Shown: positions 8,593 through 17,085, numbered from the stretch's first letter. The stretch is 64,000 nt of DNA from Streptomyces blattellae (GCF_009709555.1 NZ_WJBG01000225.1:102407-166406); one strand, 5' to 3'. The notes: generated by a model not told the origin, from the sequence alone. Made by a program: numbers and translations.

Positions 8593-9300
8593 TCACTGCA
8601 CCGGCTGTGTGGACGTCAGCACGCCGATCTTGTCGAGGCGGTGCTCGGGGTTTCCCCTGTCGTCGCGCCAGAAGTTCCCTGCCGCGTTGTCCTCGGGTGT
8701 CATGCAGGTGGAGATGGTGATCATGGCCTGCGTGGGGCGCTCTCCGGGGTCGCCCGGCACGGCTGCCCGCTGCTCGGCGAGGGAGCGTGCGGAGCGGAAG
8801 GAGGTTTCTCGCGTGTCGGTGATCTCGTACTCGTAACGCGTGCCCGCCGATATGACGACGACCCGCTCCCCTTCGTCAAGATCCGGAAGGAGACGCAGTG
8901 GGCCGCCGGCGGAGAGACGGTGGGCCGTGACGAGGTAGTTGCCGACCCCACCGGGGCCGACACCGCCCTGCTCGCCGTACGGGCTGGCGCCGAAGCCGCG
9001 GTTCTGGATCCGGGTGCCGGGCCAGTCGTCCGTCGTGCCCTCGTACGGGACGACGCGCAGGTCCTCAAGGCCGATCGCCTCGATGGTCAGCCACGCGTCC
9101 TGACGCTGGGTGCCGGTCCTGGGGGCGGCGGGCGGGTCCGAAGGGGACGGGGACGGAGGCCGGGCCGAGTCCGTGGCGGGGGACGTCGTCTCCTTGGCCC
9201 GGGTGGGCTCGCCGGTCGTGTCCCCGCCGCCGGAGCAGCCGAGGATCACGGCGATGCCAACGCCGACCAGGAATGCGGGACGAGCTCGGGAACGGGCCAT
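8593..9300 (-). CDS. Class E sortase with lipoprotein-like N-terminus
   Basis: 235 residues from the ATG at 9300. The N-terminus FLVGVGIAVILGCSGG reads as a signal with a lipobox-type Cys, followed by a Thr/Ser/Pro linker. The sortase domain has its His in VTAHRLSAGGPL, Cys in ISTCMTPEDN and Arg in GNPEHRLDKIG. Class E sortases of actinobacteria typically prefer LAXTG-type signals. It is not the same subfamily as the class F enzyme at 208-891, and no obvious substrate lies beside it. The Shine-Dalgarno is weak, so the start could differ by a few codons. The next gene upstream, on the same strand, ends 48 nt before. Confidence 0.82.
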   Translation of the reverse strand: MARSRARPAFLVGVGIAVILGCSGGGDTTGEPTRAKETTSPATDSARPPSPSPSDPPAAPRTGTQRQDAWLTIEAIGLEDLRVVPYEGTTDDWPGTRIQNRGFGASPYGEQGGVGPGGVGNYLVTAHRLSAGGPLRLLPDLDEGERVVVISAGTRYEYEITDTRETSFRSARSLAEQRAAVPGDPGERPTQAMITISTCMTPEDNAAGNFWRDDRGNPEHRLDKIGVLTSTQPVQ

Positions 9301-9347
9301 GACACCGGGGAAACGAACAGCACCGGGCAGTGGTTCCCGCCGCGCGC

Positions 9348-9788
9348 TCAGACCCGCAAAGTCGCCCACACCGCGTTGCCACCGGTGAGCCTGGACCGAT
9401 CGACTCCCCAGCTCTCGGCCAGCTGATCCACGAGGAACAGTCCGCGGCCCCCCTCGTCGTCGGGACCGGCCACACACGGGGGCAGCGCATGGCAGGCGTG
9501 GTTGCGGTCGTGCACCTCGACCCGGAGGCACCCGTCCTCGACGAGTCCGACGCCGCACAGGAACCGTGTGCTGAGGGTGTGCCGCACGGCATTGGTCGCC
9601 AGTTCGGACAGGAGCAGGACGGCGTCCGCGCACAGCTCCCCCGGCAGCTCCCACTCGGCCAGCCGGTCGCTCATCGAGCGGCGGGCCGCTCCGACGCTGG
9701 AACGGTGCGCCGGGAGTTCGAGCCAGTGGGTCCGGTCCGGGCTGACGGCGTCTAAGGACTGGGGGGAAGAGGTCGTGTGGGGGGACAC
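9348..9788 (-). CDS. ATP-binding anti-sigma-type regulator (RsbW/HATPase_c family)
   Basis: About 146 residues from the GTG at 9788, chosen because GGAAGGCG lies upstream; the frame is open to 9980 with a low-complexity Pro/Ser extension that is unlikely to be translated. The GHKL ATPase motifs are clear: LLLSELATNAVRHT (N box), VEVHDRNH and GPDDEGGRGLFLVDQLAESW (G boxes). Family members bind anti-sigma antagonists or transcription factors rather than acting as sensor kinases. The divergent neighbours at 10116-11242 are a Scr1-type XRE regulator and a DUF397 protein. This three-part set is typical of the WhiJ-like and AbaA-like loci of streptomycetes that affect development and antibiotic production. 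Confidence 0.85.
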   Translation of the reverse strand: MSPHTTSSPQSLDAVSPDRTHWLELPAHRSSVGAARRSMSDRLAEWELPGELCADAVLLLSELATNAVRHTLSTRFLCGVGLVEDGCLRVEVHDRNHACHALPPCVAGPDDEGGRGLFLVDQLAESWGVDRSRLTGGNAVWATLRV

Positions 9789-10115
9789 GGGTTCGCCTTC
9801 CGTGGGGGGCGGGCGCCGCGAGGAGCGGGGAAGGTGAGCGAGCGGGCTGCCCGGGAGGGGGTGTTCCGAGCGGACCGGCGTCGTGGGCGGGGCGTGTGCC
9901 GACTCTGGTGCGCGTGCCAACTCCCATGAGGGCATGGGAGATCGGTGATGAGACGACTCGCGGGTGGCGGGACGCTTCACACGAGTAACTATGCTCGCAC
10001 CCTAGTTCAAGCTGCAACCGACTCCCTGATATTTTCAGCAAGCCGGTATCGGTCTGGCCGCATCATCAAGTCGCTGTCAGACTCGCACTGGTGACTGTCC
10101 CTCAGGAGGTAGGGC

Positions 10116-10994
10116 GTGAGCGAAGGTCGTTCGGGCGCGAGCACCGCTTCTGGTGCCCCCACCGTTCTCCGCATGATCCTCGGCCGACGGCTGCAAGAGC
10201 GCCGGCGGGAGGCGGGCGCGTCGCTGGAGGACTCGGCGAAGGCCCTGCGCGTGACACCGCTGACCATCCGCAGGCTGGAGAAGGCCGAGGTCGCGCTCAA
10301 GCCCCTCTATGTGGAGAAGCTGCTTGAGACCTACGGGGCCGACCGGCAGGAGATCGACGAGTTCGTCGCCCTCGCCGAGCGGGCCAACGAGCCCGGCTGG
10401 TGGCACGCGTACCGAGATGTGCTGCCCAACTGGTTCAGCGCCTACGTCAGTCTGGAGACCGGCGCCAAGACCCTGCGCACCTACGAGCCGCACTACGTCA
10501 CGGGGCTGCTCCAGACCGACAGGTACGCGCGCGAAGTGCTGAACGGGGGTTTCCCGGGCTCCGGTGACGAGGACCTGCGGCGCAGAGTGGACCTGCGGTT
10601 ACGTCGCCAGAGCCTGCTGGAGAGACCCGACGCACCCACGCTGTGGGTGGTGATGGAGGAAGCCGTACTGCACCGGGTGGTCGGCGGCCCCGAGGTCATG
10701 CGGGAGCAGATCGACCGGCTCCTGGAGGTCTCGGAACTGGAGCACGTCAGCGTCGATGTCGTGCCCTTCACCGCCGGCGCCCATGTCGGGGTGTGCGCCC
10801 CGTACACGTATTTCCGGTTCGAGGAGCCGGAACTGCCCGACATCGTCTACACGGAGATCCTGTCCGGTGCCATGTACCTGGACCAGCGCTCCGATGTCGC
10901 GGCCCATCTGGAGGCGCACAACCGCATGTCCCTGCTGACGTCCGACGCGGACAGCAGGGCGCTCCTGAACCGCATGCGCAAGGAGTATGCATGA
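10116..10994 (+). CDS. XRE-family regulator with DUF5753 (WhiJ/Scr1-like)
   Basis: 292 residues. An N-terminal helix-turn-helix (LGRRLQERRREAGASLEDSA, then VTPLTIRRLEKAE) is followed by the Scr1/DUF5753 domain with its marker WWHAYRDVLPNWFSAYVSLE and the motif PHYVTGLLQTDRYAREVL. GTG start with AGGAGG directly upstream. The stop overlaps the start of the DUF397 gene by 4 nt (ATGA), so the pair is translationally coupled. Known role of the family: DNA-binding repressors whose activity is relieved by the small DUF397 partner. The target here is unknown; divergent transcription from the ATPase at 9348 suggests a shared, probably autoregulated, promoter region at 9990-10110. Confidence 0.9.
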   Translation: MSEGRSGASTASGAPTVLRMILGRRLQERRREAGASLEDSAKALRVTPLTIRRLEKAEVALKPLYVEKLLETYGADRQEIDEFVALAERANEPGWWHAYRDVLPNWFSAYVSLETGAKTLRTYEPHYVTGLLQTDRYAREVLNGGFPGSGDEDLRRRVDLRLRRQSLLERPDAPTLWVVMEEAVLHRVVGGPEVMREQIDRLLEVSELEHVSVDVVPFTAGAHVGVCAPYTYFRFEEPELPDIVYTEILSGAMYLDQRSDVAAHLEAHNRMSLLTSDADSRALLNRMRKEYA

Positions 10995-11242
10995 CCACCA
11001 TCGACGGTCACGTCTACAACGGGATGCCGGCCTCGGACCTCGGCGAGCAGGGCTGGGAGTCTCCGTGGAGCGGCCCCAACGGCGGCCAGTGCGTGCAGAC
11101 GAAGCAGCTCGCCGACGGCCGCGTGGCCCTGCGGCAGTCGACCGATCCCGCCGGCCCCGCGCTGATCTACACCCCGGCCGAGATCGCCGCGTTCGTCGCC
11201 GGAGTCAAGCGCGGCCTCGCCGACCATCTGGCCGCCGGCTGA
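10991..11242 (+). CDS. DUF397 small protein, partner of the XRE regulator
   Basis: 83 residues, starting at the ATG that overlaps the preceding stop. It shows the DUF397 pattern: an N-terminal GWESPWSGPNGGQCVQ block, VALRQSTDPAGPALIYTPAE and a C-terminal FVAGVKRGLADHL helix. DUF397 proteins are very common in streptomycetes, nearly always beside a Scr1/WhiJ-type regulator, and are thought to antagonise it. Coupled translation supports a 1:1 partnership here. Confidence 0.9.
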   Translation: MTTIDGHVYNGMPASDLGEQGWESPWSGPNGGQCVQTKQLADGRVALRQSTDPAGPALIYTPAEIAAFVAGVKRGLADHLAAG

Positions 11243-11327
11243 ACCCTCTCACCAGCGGGAAGGACCCGAGCCGGCCCCGGCCACGACCTGCCCGACACCC
11301 CCCACGCACCACACCGAAAGGGACAGG

Positions 11328-12134
11328 ATGACCAACCCCCACGCCGCCCGGGACATCGACACCAGCAGGCCGCACTCTGCCCGGATGTACGACTACTACC
11401 TCGGCGGCAAGGACCACTTCGAGGTGGACAAGAAGGCGGCCGAGACCGTGGCGGCGGCCTACCCCGGCATCTTCGTCTGCGCCCGCGAGAACCGTGCCTT
11501 CATGCACCGCGCCACCCGCGTCCTCGCCCAGGAGCACGGCATCCGCCAGTGGCTGGACATCGGCACCGGCATCCCCACCGAGCCGAACCTGCACCAGGTG
11601 GCCCAGTCCGCGGTCCCCGAGGCCCGCGTCGTCTATGCCGACAACGATCCCCTCGTCCTCAAGTACGCCGAGCGCCTGATGCGCAGCACGCCCCAGGGCC
11701 GCACCACGTACATCGAGGCCGACGTCAACAGCCCGGACGGGCTGCTGGACGCGCCCGAGCTGGCCGAGGTCCTCGATCTGAGCCAGCCCGTGGCCCTGTC
11801 GCTCAACGCCCTGATGCACTTCGTCACGGACGCCCAGGACCCGTACGGCATCGTGAACCGTCTGCTGGCCGCGCTCCCCTCGGGCAGCGCGCTGGCCCTG
11901 AGCCACTGCACCCCCGACTTCGACCCGGGCACCTGGCAGAAGGTCACCGACATCTACACGAACGCCGGCACGCCGGTGCGGTTCCGCTCCCAGCAGGACG
12001 TCGCCCGCTTCTTCGACGGGCTCGACCTGCTGAAGCCCGGCATCACCGTCGGCCACCGCTGGCGCCCGGACGACCAGCCCAGCGCCTCGGACGCCGAGGT
12101 CAGCCTGTGGACCGGCGTGGGCATCAAGCCGTGA
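11328..12134 (+). CDS. DUF574-type SAM-dependent methyltransferase
   Basis: 268 residues, a full-length member of the actinobacterial methyltransferase family PF04672. Marker regions: TSRPHSARMYDYYLGGKDHF at the N-terminus, SAM-binding loop QWLDIGTGIPTEPNLH, acidic loop VVYADNDPLV and a hydrophobic LSHCTPDF strand. The substrate of the family is not established. It lies 85 nt after the DUF397 gene on the same strand. DUF574 methyltransferases often accompany WhiJ-like loci, so it may be part of the same unit, though its own ribosome site (AAAGGGACAGG) is good. Confidence 0.85.
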   Translation: MTNPHAARDIDTSRPHSARMYDYYLGGKDHFEVDKKAAETVAAAYPGIFVCARENRAFMHRATRVLAQEHGIRQWLDIGTGIPTEPNLHQVAQSAVPEARVVYADNDPLVLKYAERLMRSTPQGRTTYIEADVNSPDGLLDAPELAEVLDLSQPVALSLNALMHFVTDAQDPYGIVNRLLAALPSGSALALSHCTPDFDPGTWQKVTDIYTNAGTPVRFRSQQDVARFFDGLDLLKPGITVGHRWRPDDQPSASDAEVSLWTGVGIKP

Positions 12135-12186
12135 CCGTCAGCCCGCGGCGGCGGATTCCGTAGCCGGCTCCGCCGCTCGGGCAGCC

Positions 12187-12399
12187 TTCTGGCGCCCGCG
12201 GCTCAAGGACGCCGACCTGCTCTCCTGCGTCGTCGATCCCGAGCCGTTGCGCTTCGTGGACGGGTACGCGCCGCGCGGCGACGCACCCGGTCTGGGCATC
12301 ACGGTCGACGAGGCCGCCGTGCGCGCCGCCGACCGCACCGGTCACGGCTGGCGCGATCCGGTGTGGCGGCATGCCGACGGGTCGTTCGCGGAGTGGTGA
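12187..12399 (+). pseudogene. C-terminal remnant of an enolase-superfamily sugar-acid dehydratase
   Basis: This 70-codon open stretch without a start reads FWRPRLKDADLLSCVVDPEP, then LRFVDGYAPRGDAPGLGITV and HGWRDPVWRHADGSFAEW-stop. The PxLRFxDGYAPRGDxPGLGI pattern is the C-terminus of mandelate-racemase/enolase-type dehydratases such as galactonate or RspA-like enzymes. The barrel with the catalytic residues is missing. It sits directly ahead of a mutarotase remnant and a working aldolase/kinase pair, so it was probably the dehydratase of the same pathway. Confidence 0.7.
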
Positions 12400-13194
12400 C
12401 GGTGCCGTCGGCGGTCGTCACCGATGCCGGTCGTCACCGATGCCGCAGGGCCACGCGGCCGTTGGCCCCCTGCGTGCCGGGCGCCGTGAGTGGCTGTGGC
12501 GCCGGGAGGGCACGGCCCCGCGAGTGCGTGTCGCCGGGTGATGCCTTCGTCGACGCGGGCGGGCTGGAGGAGTGCGTGCCGACGGTGCGTGGCGCTCCCG
12601 GTCACGGGGACGCCTGGTCACGCCCGTGGACGAGCGACGGGAAGGGCACGGAGAGCGTCGGCTGCGGGCGTTTCTCGCTGTCCCGGACCCTGCGCGCGGG
12701 AGACGTGGTCGATGACGTCCTGATCGCCGAGACCGGCTTCCGCTTCGTCTGGGCCGCCCATGCGTTGCTCGACCCTCTCCCGGCGGGCCACACTCCACCT
12801 GGCCGAGGGAGCGAGGACCCGCCCGCCCCCGGACGCGGGCCCCTGGGTGGCGGCGAACCGGCCCGTCGCCCGCGGTGTGCGCCTGGACCGGCTCGGGCCC
12901 GACGACGACACCGCGGCCGGGCTGTCGTCGACGCCTCCCGCTGCCGCGTCCACGATGACGCGGACCGTCTGACGTTCGCCCTGGAAAACCGACGGACAGC
13001 CGACGTCGATCGCCCTGTGGCGCAACCTGGGCGGGTCCCCCGCCGAACACCCCTACCGCAGCACGGGAGTCGAGCCGATGATCGGCCGCGGCTTCGACCT
13101 CGCCGAGGCGGGCCCGAAAGACGCCGCCCGCGCACCGGCCTCGGGCAAGGCGCGCTGGCGGCGCACGCTCACCCCGAACCGCATCCGCCCCTGA
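12400..13194 (+). pseudogene. Frameshifted aldose-1-epimerase-like gene
   Basis: The coding text moves through three frames. First frame: FVDAGGLEECVPTVRGAPGH, GDAWSRPWT and TGFRFVWAAHALLDPLPAG, typical of galactose mutarotase-like proteins (the HGDAWSRPW and FRFVWAAH patterns). Second frame: TLHLAEGARTR, ending in a stop near 12972. Third frame: PTSIALWRNLGGSPAEHPYR and TGVEPMIGRGFDLAEAG, ending at 13194 with NRIRP-stop. All parts are in order, so this is one gene broken by at least two indels. It precedes the aldolase by 26 nt and belongs to the same sugar-acid locus. Confidence 0.7.
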
Positions 13195-13220
13195 ACCACC
13201 CCGAATTGGAGCACCTGTTC

Positions 13221-13853
13221 ATGAACCTACGAGCAGCCCTGACCGCCCACCGCCTCATCGCCATCGTGCGCGGAGACGACCCCGAAGCCGCCCTCAGCAC
13301 CGTACTGGCCCTGGCCGCGGAGGGCATCGAGCTGATCGAGGTGTCGCTCAGCGGCAAGGACGCCCTCACCGTCATCGAACGGGCCCGGCAGGCACTGGGC
13401 CCCGACCGCCCCCTCGGCGCCGGAACCGTTCTGACCGCCGATGACGCCCACGCCGCGCGGCGGGCCGGCGCGGACTTCACCGTGACGCCCGCGCTCGGTG
13501 AAGGCGTGCGCGTGGCGCGGGAGTTGGGCATGCCGGTGCTGGCAGGCGTGCTGACCCCGACCGAGATCGTGGCCGCGCGCACCTACGACGCCACCGCGCT
13601 GAAGATCTTCCCGGCCGCCGAAGCAGGCGGCCCCGCCTATCTCAAGGCCCTGCGCGGACCGTTCCCGCACGAGCTGTTCGTGCCGGTGGGAGGCGTCGAC
13701 GAGGCTGCCGCCCGCGCATATCTGGCGGCCGGAGCGACCGCGGTCGGCGTCGGGTCGCCCCTGGTCGGCGACGCCGCCGACGGCGGCAGTGTGAGCGCCC
13801 TGCGCGAACGCGCCCGGAAATTCCTCGGCGCCGTACGGGACGTCACACCATGA
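13221..13853 (+). CDS. 2-dehydro-3-deoxy-phosphogluconate/galactonate-type aldolase
   Basis: 210 residues, the normal length for KDPG/KDPGal aldolases, which split a 2-keto-3-deoxy-6-phospho sugar acid into pyruvate and glyceraldehyde 3-phosphate. The start is MNLRAALTAHRLIAIVRGDD. The Schiff-base Lys is in TALKIFPA, and the phosphate-binding GGV motif in VPVGGVDEAA and AVGVGSPL is complete. An upstream extension of the frame is part of the mutarotase remnant, so the ATG at 13221 is chosen. Its stop overlaps the SMP-30 start by 4 nt. Together with the PfkB kinase at 14647 it can process 2-keto-3-deoxy sugar acids. Confidence 0.88.
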   Translation: MNLRAALTAHRLIAIVRGDDPEAALSTVLALAAEGIELIEVSLSGKDALTVIERARQALGPDRPLGAGTVLTADDAHAARRAGADFTVTPALGEGVRVARELGMPVLAGVLTPTEIVAARTYDATALKIFPAAEAGGPAYLKALRGPFPHELFVPVGGVDEAAARAYLAAGATAVGVGSPLVGDAADGGSVSALRERARKFLGAVRDVTP

Positions 13854-14650
13854 CGGAAGTCGCCGTCCTCCGCCCCGACCGCCTCGGACTCGGCGAGGCC
13901 ATCCGCTGGGCCGACGGTGCCGTCATGCTCGTCGACATCCTCGCGGGCCGCCTGCTCACCGCCCCTGAAGACCCCACCGCCCCGCTCGATGAACCGGCCC
14001 GACTGCCCGTGCCCCTCGGCGCGGTGGCCCCGGTGTGCGAGTCCCCCGGCACCTGGATCGCCGCCGAGGGCACCGGGATCTGCGTCATCGCCCCCGACGG
14101 CTCGACGCGGTGGCTCGCCCGACCCGGATCAGGCGCTCCCGTGCCGATGCGCATGAACGACGCCGGCGACGGCGCCGGCTCGCTCTACCGCGTCGACCGC
14201 GACGGCACGCCGGTCCGCGTCCTCGACGGCCTCACCGTGCCGAACGGACCGGCGTTCACGGCCGACGGCACCACCATGGACCTGGCCGACAGCGCGCGGG
14301 GCATCATCCGGCGCCACCCGGTCGACCCGGTGACGGCCGGTCTCGGAGCAGCGGAGACGTTCGTCGTGCTGGACGACGGCCATCCCGACGGCGCCGGACG
14401 GGTCGCGGTGTGGGGCACCGGGCCCGTGCGCCGGTATCCGCCGGGCGGCCGCGTCGACCGTGTGCTGCGGCTGCCCGCACGACAGCCCGCCGGCGTGTGC
14501 CCGGAGTCGGACACCCTGCACATCACCACGGCCCGCGTGGGGCTCACCGCTCCCCCCGCCGAGGACGGCGCGGTGTTCACCGCCGGGGTCGACGTGCCGG
14601 GCACGTCGACCCCGGCGGCCTCCTGCCGCCGAGGGGAGATCAGCGAATGA
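13850..14650 (+). CDS. SMP-30/gluconolactonase-like protein with two internal deletions
   Basis: 266 residues, shorter than the usual 290-300. The metal-ligand Glu (LGEAIRW), Asn (LTVPNGPAF) and Asp (DDGHPDG) regions can be seen. However, the block after RMND that normally reads GAxDPxGRFWAGTM is missing: the sequence jumps from MRMNDAGDG to AGSLYRVDRDG. A second short gap follows GHPDG, where the MTVDxEGxLWVA strand is replaced by AGRVAVWGTG. Both gaps keep the frame. The family opens sugar lactones in the periplasm or cytoplasm. Given the losses in the beta-propeller, activity is doubtful. Coupled on both sides by ATGA overlaps. Confidence 0.8.
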   Translation: MTEVAVLRPDRLGLGEAIRWADGAVMLVDILAGRLLTAPEDPTAPLDEPARLPVPLGAVAPVCESPGTWIAAEGTGICVIAPDGSTRWLARPGSGAPVPMRMNDAGDGAGSLYRVDRDGTPVRVLDGLTVPNGPAFTADGTTMDLADSARGIIRRHPVDPVTAGLGAAETFVVLDDGHPDGAGRVAVWGTGPVRRYPPGGRVDRVLRLPARQPAGVCPESDTLHITTARVGLTAPPAEDGAVFTAGVDVPGTSTPAASCRRGEISE

Positions 14651-15651
14651 CGAGCACCTGGCGCCCCGGCGGGGGACCCGTCGTCTGTATCGGGGAGACC
14701 ATGGCGGCCCTGGCTCCCGCCGTACCGGAGCCGCTGGAGACCGTAGAGGACCTGCGGGTGTCCGTGGCCGGTGCGGAGTCGAACGTGGCGATGTACCTCG
14801 CCGATCTGGGCGTTCCGGTCGCCTGGCTCTCGGCTCTCGGCGACGACGCCTTCGGCCTGCGGGTGCGCGCCGCCGTCGGCGCGGCGGGCGTCGACGTCAG
14901 CGGCGTACGCCACGACCCGCAGCGGCCGACCGGCCTGCTGGTCAAGGAGACCGGCCGCACCGGCACCCGCGTCCGCTACTACCGCGGCGGCTCGGCCGCG
15001 TCCGCCCTGGGCCCCGAGGTGCTGGACGACGTCCGGCTGAAGTCGGCGTCCGTCGTGCATCTCACCGGCGTGACCCCGGCACTGTCCCCGTCCTGCCGCG
15101 GCCTGGTGGAACGGGCGCTCGCCACCCCGCCGGGCGAACGTCCCCACGCCCTCAGCTTCGATGTCAACCACCGGCCCGTCCTCTGGCCGGACGGCACCGC
15201 CGCCGCCGTCCTGCGCGATCTGGCCGATCGCGCCGACATCGCCTTCGTCGGACTCGACGAGGCACAGGGGCTCTGGGGTGCGGATCTGGAGCCTGCCGAG
15301 GTACGCCGGCTGGTGCCACGTCCGCGTCTTCTCGTGGTCAAGGACGGCGGACTTGCGGCCACCGCGTTCGGCGAGGGGAACAGCTGGACCGTGCCCGCGC
15401 TGCGCACGGACGTGGTGGAGTCCGTCGGAGCGGGCGACGCCTTCGCCGCCGGATTCCTGGCCGGGCTGCTGCGCGACGGCGACGTACCGCGCGCCCTGCG
15501 GCTCGGGCACATCACCGCCGCGTCCGCGCTCCGGGTGATCAGCGACCATGGCCCGCTGCCGGACAGCGCCCGCATCGAACGGCTCCTCGACCTGCCCACG
15601 CGGGAGTGGGCGCGGCAGGACACGGACCCCTGGACTCACCGTGGTCGCTGA
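14647..15651 (+). CDS. PfkB-family sugar kinase, probably 2-keto-3-deoxygluconate kinase
   Basis: 334 residues from the ATG overlapping the SMP-30 stop. Ribokinase-fold motifs: VVCIGETMAAL at the N-terminus, SVAGAESNVAMYLADLG (substrate loop), RVRYYRGGSAASAL, FDVNHRPVLW and the anion hole/catalytic base VESVGAGDAFAAGF. The RYYRxxSAA and FDxNxRxxLW patterns fit KDG kinases. In context it would phosphorylate the 2-keto-3-deoxy acid used by the aldolase at 13221. Its last 16 bases overlap the 3' end of the convergent MerR gene. Confidence 0.87.
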   Translation: MTSTWRPGGGPVVCIGETMAALAPAVPEPLETVEDLRVSVAGAESNVAMYLADLGVPVAWLSALGDDAFGLRVRAAVGAAGVDVSGVRHDPQRPTGLLVKETGRTGTRVRYYRGGSAASALGPEVLDDVRLKSASVVHLTGVTPALSPSCRGLVERALATPPGERPHALSFDVNHRPVLWPDGTAAAVLRDLADRADIAFVGLDEAQGLWGADLEPAEVRRLVPRPRLLVVKDGGLAATAFGEGNSWTVPALRTDVVESVGAGDAFAAGFLAGLLRDGDVPRALRLGHITAASALRVISDHGPLPDSARIERLLDLPTREWARQDTDPWTHRGR

Positions 15652-16042
15652 GCCCGCTTCCGCGGCACGGCGGCTTTGAGGAGGCGGCGGAAGGTGGGGC
15701 ACTCCATGTGGCTCGGGGCGGGACAGGCGGCGGCGTGCCGCAGGGAGTCACGCAGGACGGCCAGTTCACGGATCCTCCGGTCCAGCTCGTCCGCCTTGGC
15801 CGTGAGCATCTCGCGGTCGAGGCGGGGCCGCCCGTCCGGGCCGAACATGTCCGCGATCTCGTCGAGTGAGAACCCCGCGGTGCGCCCCATCGCGATCAGG
15901 GACAGGCGCTCCAGTACGCCGGGGTCGTACTGACGGCGCAGGCCCCGCCTGCCGGCCGAGGCGATCAGCCCTCGTAGAAGCGCAGCGTCGAGGCGGGCAC
16001 CCCGGCGCGCTGCGCCACCTCGGCGATGTCCAGGTCTGTCAC
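15636..16042 (-). pseudogene. MerR-family regulator broken by a small deletion after the HTH
   Basis: From GTG 16042 the frame reads VTDLDIAEVAQRAGVPASTL, then RFYEG-stop. In another frame the gene continues GLIASAGRRGLRRQYD and then VLERLSLIAMGRTAGFSLDE, with a long coiled-coil helix, and ends with CPAPSHMECPTFRRLLKAA. Normal MerR proteins have RFYEEKGLI at this point, so about 7 nt have been lost, which shifts the frame. The C-terminal Cys residues suggest a metal- or thiol-responsive type. The palindromic operator at 16049-16068 remains intact. Either a pseudogene or a sequencing error. Confidence 0.75.
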
Positions 16043-16048
16043 CCCTTG

Positions 16049-16068
16049 ACTTCAAGTCGACTTGAAGT
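16049..16068. promoter_or_regulatory. 20-bp perfect palindrome, MerR-type operator
   Basis: ACTTCAAGTCGACTTGAAGT is a perfect palindrome located between the MerR start (16042) and the methyltransferase (16131). A TTGAC element (16046-16050) overlaps its left end. MerR regulators bind palindromes between the -35 and -10 boxes of a promoter with a long spacer, and this arrangement fits control of the methyltransferase. Confidence 0.75.
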
Positions 16069-16130
16069 AGAACGCTGTCATCCCGGCCGGACGAAGGCAA
16101 GCAGAGGAAAGGCAAGCAGAGGAGACGATC

Positions 16131-16973
16131 ATGGGCGACGCACGCAGGACCGACGACGAACAGGCGGCCCGCTGGAACGGGGCCTCCGGCCGTGCCTGGG
16201 TCGAGGCGCAGGCGGTGATGGACGAGGTGCTCCGGCCCTATGAGGATCTGCTCCTCGAAGCGGTGTCCGTCGAGCACGCACGCCGCGTGCTCGACGTCGG
16301 CTGCGGCACCGGCAGCACCACGCTGGCCGTCGCCCGACGGCTCGGGCCGGCGGGCCGCTGTGTCGGCATCGACATCTCGGAAGCGATGATCACAGCCGCC
16401 CGGGCACGTGTCGGGCGTGCGGGCGCACCGGCCGACTTCATCCGCGCCGACGCGCAGGAGCACCCGTTCGAACCGGCCGCCTTCGACACCGTCATCTCGC
16501 GCTTCGGCGTCATGTTCTTCAGCGACTCCGTCCGCGCCTTCGCGAATCTCCGGCGTGCCGTCCGGGACGGAGGCGAGCTGCGGTTCATCGCCTGGCGCGA
16601 CGCCGCGGAGAATCCGTTCATGACCACCGCCGAACGCGCCGCGGCACCGCTCCTGCCGGACCTCCCCGCCCGCCGGCCCGACCAGCCGGGCCAGTTCGCC
16701 TTCGCGGACCAGGACAGGGTCCACGGCATCCTGGCGGAGAGCGGGTGGGCCGGGATCGGGATCCGGCCGGTCGACGTGGACTGCTCCCTGCCCGAGAGCG
16801 AGCTGGTTCCCTACTTCACGCGCTTCGGGCCGGTCGGCCAGATGCTGCCCGAGGTGGACGAGAACACCCGCGCGCAGGTCGTCGAGACGGTCCGCGCCGC
16901 CTTCGATCCCTTCGTGCAGGGCGCGGAGGTCCGCTTCACCGGGGCCTGCTGGCTGGTCGGCGCCCGAGCCTGA
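16131..16973 (+). CDS. Class I SAM-dependent methyltransferase (UbiE-like)
   Basis: 280 residues. The start reads MGDARRTDDEQAARWNGASG with the family's N-terminal xxxWN-xxGxxWV pattern. SAM-binding motif I is VLDVGCGTGSTTL, motif II VGIDISEAMI, and motif post-I PADFIRADAQEHPFEPAAFD. The body matches the group of actinobacterial methyltransferases that follow MerR regulators. The substrate is unknown. Transcription diverges from the broken MerR gene and the operator lies between them, so control by that regulator is likely. A GAGGAGACG ribosome site precedes the ATG. Confidence 0.85.
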   Translation: MGDARRTDDEQAARWNGASGRAWVEAQAVMDEVLRPYEDLLLEAVSVEHARRVLDVGCGTGSTTLAVARRLGPAGRCVGIDISEAMITAARARVGRAGAPADFIRADAQEHPFEPAAFDTVISRFGVMFFSDSVRAFANLRRAVRDGGELRFIAWRDAAENPFMTTAERAAAPLLPDLPARRPDQPGQFAFADQDRVHGILAESGWAGIGIRPVDVDCSLPESELVPYFTRFGPVGQMLPEVDENTRAQVVETVRAAFDPFVQGAEVRFTGACWLVGARA

Positions 16974-17085
16974 TGCCGGGCCTTGTCACCCGCGAAAACT
17001 TTCGTGTACACGCCAACCCTGTTCGAAACACGGGCGGTTGACGCATAGTGATGGCGCTGTTCTACGGGCCCGACGAAGGAACGAG

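Noticed and set aside
16993..17010. LacI-type operator ahead of thuA
   Set aside because: CGAAAACTTTCG and CGTGTACACG are suggestive, but symmetry is imperfect and no LacI gene is nearby, so it is mentioned only in the thuA entry.
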